NCBI GenBank assembly: GCA_937976325.1
Contig: CALJSD010000193.1
Coordinates: 1-22,668, forward strand
DNA length: 22,668 bases
Source of the DNA: an uncultured Carnobacterium sp.
Lineage (GTDB): Bacteria; Bacillota; Bacilli; Lactobacillales; Aerococcaceae
Direction of reading: 5' to 3'
Made by a program: the position numbers and the translations under genes. Within the stretch, counting starts at the first letter, position 1, and every line of letters starts with the position of its first letter. The notes beneath the pieces were generated by a model, which ran no database searches, was not told where the DNA came from, and saw only the letters and a list, made by a program, of their open reading frames with translations. Shown here piece after piece: positions 22,504-22,668 of the stretch.

Positions 22504-22668
22504 ATGTATTTACTAAAGAAATTATCGTGGTTTTTTAAATTAGAGTGGAAACGATACACGATTGGAATTATTGCATTGTCGCTCGTCAGTGTATTCAATC
22601 TTATTCCGCCAAGAGTGATTGGGGAAGTCGTCGATTCCATCGACCTCAAGACGCTCACAATATCGTCT
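22504..22668 (+). CDS. ABC exporter half-transporter, N-terminus only (3' end outside window)
   Basis: Only the first 55 residues are present. They read MYLLKKLSWFFKLEWKRYTI, then a hydrophobic helix and LIPPRVIGEVVDSID, the usual opening of the first transmembrane helix and first extracellular turn in type I ABC exporters of the YheI/LmrC/MdlA kind, which often work as heterodimers with a second gene next door. The ATP-binding domain lies beyond the window, so the class is inferred from this N-terminal pattern. AAAGGAG lies 6 nt before the ATG. Substrate unknown; lipid or drug export is common in this group. Confidence 0.72.
   Translation, partial: MYLLKKLSWFFKLEWKRYTIGIIALSLVSVFNLIPPRVIGEVVDSIDLKTLTISS

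Overview
The window looks like chromosomal DNA of a low-GC Gram-positive coccus of the order Lactobacillales. The basis is a 315-residue thymidylate synthase of the long Lactobacillus casei type, an LPNTG sortase-anchored adhesin, UPF0223 (YktA) beside a SuhB-type phosphatase, YlxM beside Ffh, and AT-rich codon choice. The genus cannot be fixed from sequence alone; a Granulicatella- or Carnobacterium-like relative is a guess. Every gene lies on the + strand, and no phage, IS or CRISPR hallmark is visible.

Bases 1-4904 hold a tight folate/thymidylate operon: the C-terminal half of fhs, an ABC-F ATPase (YfmR/Uup type), thyA, folA and ung, ending in a clear terminator. Fhs, ThyA and FolA share the tetrahydrofolate pool. 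Ung removes uracil that enters DNA when dTMP runs short. Then come an MSCRAMM-like LPNTG adhesin with one CnaB domain (4995-6623), a small unrecognised membrane protein (6765-7205) and DNA polymerase IV (7299-8357).

Bases 8358-13960 hold the pyruvate dehydrogenase operon pdhABCD. Its roughly 300-bp upstream region carries three TAGTACAGTT repeats and a long inverted repeat. Hairpins sit in both the pdhB-pdhC and pdhC-pdhD gaps. A pseudouridine breakdown pair, psuK and psuG, follows with its own promoter.

The most unusual part is the gap between psuG and the UPF0223 gene (16032-16844). It has no convincing CDS but is packed with long perfect or near-perfect complementary segments: an 11-bp helix closing a 314-nt arm, a 16-bp hairpin, two consecutive 9-bp helices, and a 13-bp match between the two ends. 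It finishes in a T-tract. This is what a large structured non-coding RNA of about 700 nt would look like. I cannot assign it to a family by eye. Rfam searches against the large ornate RNAs (GOLLD, ROOL, OLE, HEARO, ARRPOF) would decide whether it is known.

Bases 16845-22668 hold UPF0223-suhB, a LOG-family phosphoribohydrolase, a second unrecognised membrane protein, ylxM-ffh, a DHA2-type MFS exporter and the start of an ABC exporter subunit cut by the window edge. Most of these units are separated by clear Rho-independent terminators.
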